A stretch of DNA of 16,005 bases from Candidatus Dormiibacterota bacterium. Lineage in GTDB: Bacteria; Chloroflexota; Dormibacteria; UBA8260. The DNA lies in NCBI GenBank assembly GCA_955652455.1, contig CATPBU010000159.1, forward strand, positions 1 through 16,005. The letters are read 5' to 3'. The notes beneath the pieces were generated by a model. The model made no database searches. It saw only the letters and a program-made list of their open reading frames with translations, and was not told the DNA's origin. Position numbers and translations under genes: made by a program. This document shows positions 14,555-16,005 of this stretch, one piece after another (within the stretch, counting starts at the first letter, position 1; each line of letters starts with the position of its first letter).

Positions 14555-14587
14555 TCGAGCCGGGACCACCTCGCGGTCCCGGCTCGA
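14555..14587 (+). terminator. Strong 13-bp hairpin after the small membrane protein gene
   Basis: TCGAGCCGGGACC (14555-14567), loop ACCTCGC, GGTCCCGGCTCGA (14575-14587), with no mismatch. It is the longest perfect stem I found here. It starts five bases after the stop codon at 14549 and 15 bases before the next -10 box, the expected place for a terminator. No T-run follows, so it may also act as a partial terminator or an mRNA-stabilising hairpin. Confidence 0.7.
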
Positions 14588-14602
14588 TCGTCGGCGCAGG
14601 TC

Positions 14603-14608
14603 TAGGAT
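14603..14608 (+). promoter_or_regulatory. -10 element (TAGGAT) for a leaderless response-regulator mRNA
   Basis: TAGGAT ends eight bases before the GTG at 14617. The place of the -35 falls inside the 3' arm of the hairpin at 14555-14587, where I see no good match. Confidence 0.5.
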
Positions 14609-14616
14609 GCTCTTCA

Positions 14617-15306
14617 GTGAGGAGCGTGCTCGTCGTCGACGATGAACCTGAGATCGTGCGGATTCTTCGCGACTACCTCGAGCGCGCCGGGTTCACGGTG
14701 CTCACCGCGGCCGACGGCGCCAGCGCCGTGACGGCGGCGCGGCGCCACAAACCGGACCTGATCGTTCTGGACCTCACCCTGCCCACGCTGGACGGCCTCG
14801 ATGTCGCCCGGGCACTGCGGCGTGAGGGTGAGGTGCCGATCATCATGCTGACCGCGCGCACCGAGGAGGCGGACCGGGTTTCCGGGTTGGAGCTCGGGGC
14901 TGACGACTATGTCACCAAGCCCTTCAGCCCACGCGAGGTGGTGGCGCGTGTGCGTGCGGTGCTGCGGCGCACCGACGCGCGTCAGCTGCAGGGCGACGTG
15001 GTCAGGGTGGGAGAGAGCATTGAGCTGGACGTGCCCCGCATGGAGACAATGGTTGCCGGACGGCGCATCGAGCTGACCGCGACCGAGTTTGAATTGCTGT
15101 TGTACATGGCGCGACAGCCGGGTCGCGTCTTCACACGCGCCCAGCTGCTCGACGCTGTGCGCGGCGTGGCCGTGGAGTCGTACGAGCGCGCCATCGACGC
15201 ACACGTCAAGAACATTCGCCGCAAGATCGAAGCCGACCCGCACACGCCGCGTCACCTCCAGACGGTCTTCGGCGTCGGCTATCGGCTGGCGGACGGGCTG
15301 GGGTGA
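14617..15306 (+). CDS. OmpR/PhoB-family response regulator
   Basis: A 229-aa DNA-binding regulator. The receiver domain (1-118) has the acidic pair D8/D9, phospho-acceptor D52 in VLDLTLP, T79 (MLTA) and K101 (TKPF). The C-terminal winged helix (about 130-226) shows RRIELTATEFELLLYMARQP, GRVFTRAQLLDAV, YERAIDAHVKNIRRKIE and TVFGVGYRLADG. It would be phosphorylated by the kinase encoded next to it and bind direct-repeat DNA sites. The GTG start at 14617 gives MRSVLVVDDEPEIV, and the TAGGAT box eight bases upstream suggests a leaderless mRNA; the reading frame remains open upstream, but that part overlaps the small-protein gene and the hairpin. Its TGA overlaps the kinase GTG (GTGA). Confidence 0.94.
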   Translation: MRSVLVVDDEPEIVRILRDYLERAGFTVLTAADGASAVTAARRHKPDLIVLDLTLPTLDGLDVARALRREGEVPIIMLTARTEEADRVSGLELGADDYVTKPFSPREVVARVRAVLRRTDARQLQGDVVRVGESIELDVPRMETMVAGRRIELTATEFELLLYMARQPGRVFTRAQLLDAVRGVAVESYERAIDAHVKNIRRKIEADPHTPRHLQTVFGVGYRLADGLG

Positions 15307-16005
15307 GCCCGGGTCGCCGCGGCGGACCGCCGTGGGCTCGCCCGGGCCGTGACCGGCCGCCGTGGTGGCCCGATGACCGTTCCTGGCCGCCGCAGCGCGG
15401 TGAGGATTGGCGACGCGGTGGCAGGCACATGGCGCGCCGCATCGGATGTGCGGTGCTGGCGCTCTTGCTCGTCCTGGCCGGCACCGGGACCGCCCTGGTG
15501 TGGCTGCTGCTCAGCGTCACCGGCGCGGTGGGCTCCCCACCGTTTGCGCGCGTCATCTCCGCGGTGGTGCTGGTGTTGGGCATCGGCGCGGTGCTGCTGG
15601 CTGCGCTGGGTCTGCGCCGGCTGACCGCGCCGGCGACGCGTATCGTGCAGGCGGCGCAGCGCATCGAGGCCGGTGACTACTCCGCCCGGGTGCCGGTGCG
15701 CGGTCCCAGCGAGCTGCGCTCGGTGGCGCGGGCGTTCAACGCCATGAGCGGCCGGCTCGAAGCCGACGAGGCGCGCCGCCGCTCCGTCCTCGCCGACGTC
15801 GCCCATGAGCTGCGCACTCCGATCACGGTCATCCGCGGCCAGGCGGAGGGGATCATCGACGGCGTCTACACGGCGGATGCCGAACAGTTGCGACCGGTGC
15901 TCGCCGCGACGCGCACGCTCGAGGTGCTGGTTGACGACCTGCGGACGTTGGCCCTCGCCGAGGCCGGCGCCCTGCAGTTGCACCGCGAGGTCATCGACAT
16001 GGGCA
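15303..16005 (+). CDS. Sensor histidine kinase with short extracytoplasmic loop (runs off right edge)
   Basis: 234 codons are visible from a GTG that overlaps the regulator's stop as GTGA. Residues 1-42 form an unusual Arg/Pro/Trp-rich N-terminus with RPPWWPDDRSWPP (18-30). Two membrane helices follow (about 46-72 and 83-103) with a loop of only about ten residues. Next are a HAMP domain (about 104-157, with IEAGDYSARVPVRGPSELR) and the HisKA domain, VLADVAHELRTPITVIRGQ (162-180), whose His168 is the phosphorylation site. The ATPase domain lies beyond the edge. The tiny loop suggests that the signal is sensed within the membrane or through another membrane protein. A downstream ATG (codon 43) would remove the PPWWP segment; the GTGA overlap favours the longer form. 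Confidence 0.92.
   Translation, partial: MSPGRRGGPPWARPGRDRPPWWPDDRSWPPQRGEDWRRGGRHMARRIGCAVLALLLVLAGTGTALVWLLLSVTGAVGSPPFARVISAVVLVLGIGAVLLAALGLRRLTAPATRIVQAAQRIEAGDYSARVPVRGPSELRSVARAFNAMSGRLEADEARRRSVLADVAHELRTPITVIRGQAEGIIDGVYTADAEQLRPVLAATRTLEVLVDDLRTLALAEAGALQLHREVIDMG

Noticed and set aside
14380..14616. In-frame upstream extension of the response regulator
   Set aside because: It overlaps the small membrane protein gene and the terminator hairpin, and the receiver domain starts at the GTG at 14617.
1..16005. CRISPR arrays, tRNA or rRNA genes, insertion sequences, att sites
   Set aside because: I looked for regularly spaced repeats, cloverleaf-like segments, transposase or integrase motifs and terminal inverted repeats, and saw none.

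Overview
High-GC bacterial DNA with densely packed genes, clipped at both ends (an Ada/AlkA-type gene at the left edge, a sensor kinase at the right edge). I see no mobile element, tRNA, rRNA or CRISPR array. Five genes have a TANNNT-like -10 hexamer only 5 to 8 bases before the start codon and no Shine-Dalgarno sequence, so they look leaderless. Together with GTG starts, Mycobacterium-like protein families and U-tract-free terminator hairpins, this suggests an actinobacterial or actinobacteria-like lineage (for example Dormibacterota or a high-GC Chloroflexota relative). The exact phylum cannot be fixed from the sequence alone.

Layout. 1-2178 (minus): a quinone-oxidoreductase-like MDR gene, a two-domain VOC protein and the Ada zinc domain of a DNA alkylation repair protein, all in one direction; this is plausibly an electrophile/alkylation stress set. 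2336-2758 (plus): a small Mpo1-like (DUF962) protein, convergent with 2767-3612 (minus), an EamA transporter that follows 3672-4916 (minus), an HtrB/PatA-like acyltransferase with an extra C-terminal membrane domain. 4917-5193: a divergent intergenic region with several perfect inverted repeats, probably including a structured leader. 5194-6447: a DEAD-box RNA helicase. 6468-6734: a UBP-type zinc-finger protein whose 3' end overlaps the 3' end of convergent typA (6701-8554). 8641-9972: an M20 metallopeptidase.

9983-14132 is the most interesting block: three transglutaminase-like proteins around one circularly permuted ATP-grasp protein (DUF404/DUF407 type). Two transglutaminases run leftward with a 4-base overlap; the ATP-grasp gene and the third transglutaminase run rightward with a 19-base overlap. 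A 48-base divergent intergenic region separates the pairs and carries a palindrome centred between two candidate -10 boxes. Such genes are known neighbours in a predicted peptide or amide ligation/modification system. Here the usual alpha-E partner is absent from the window, one transglutaminase lacks the expected catalytic His, and another ends in seven glutamines.

14238-16005: a small His-rich membrane protein, a strong 13-bp terminator hairpin, then an OmpR-family response regulator and a sensor kinase overlapping by 4 bases. The kinase has almost no extracytoplasmic loop, so the small membrane protein could be part of signal sensing.
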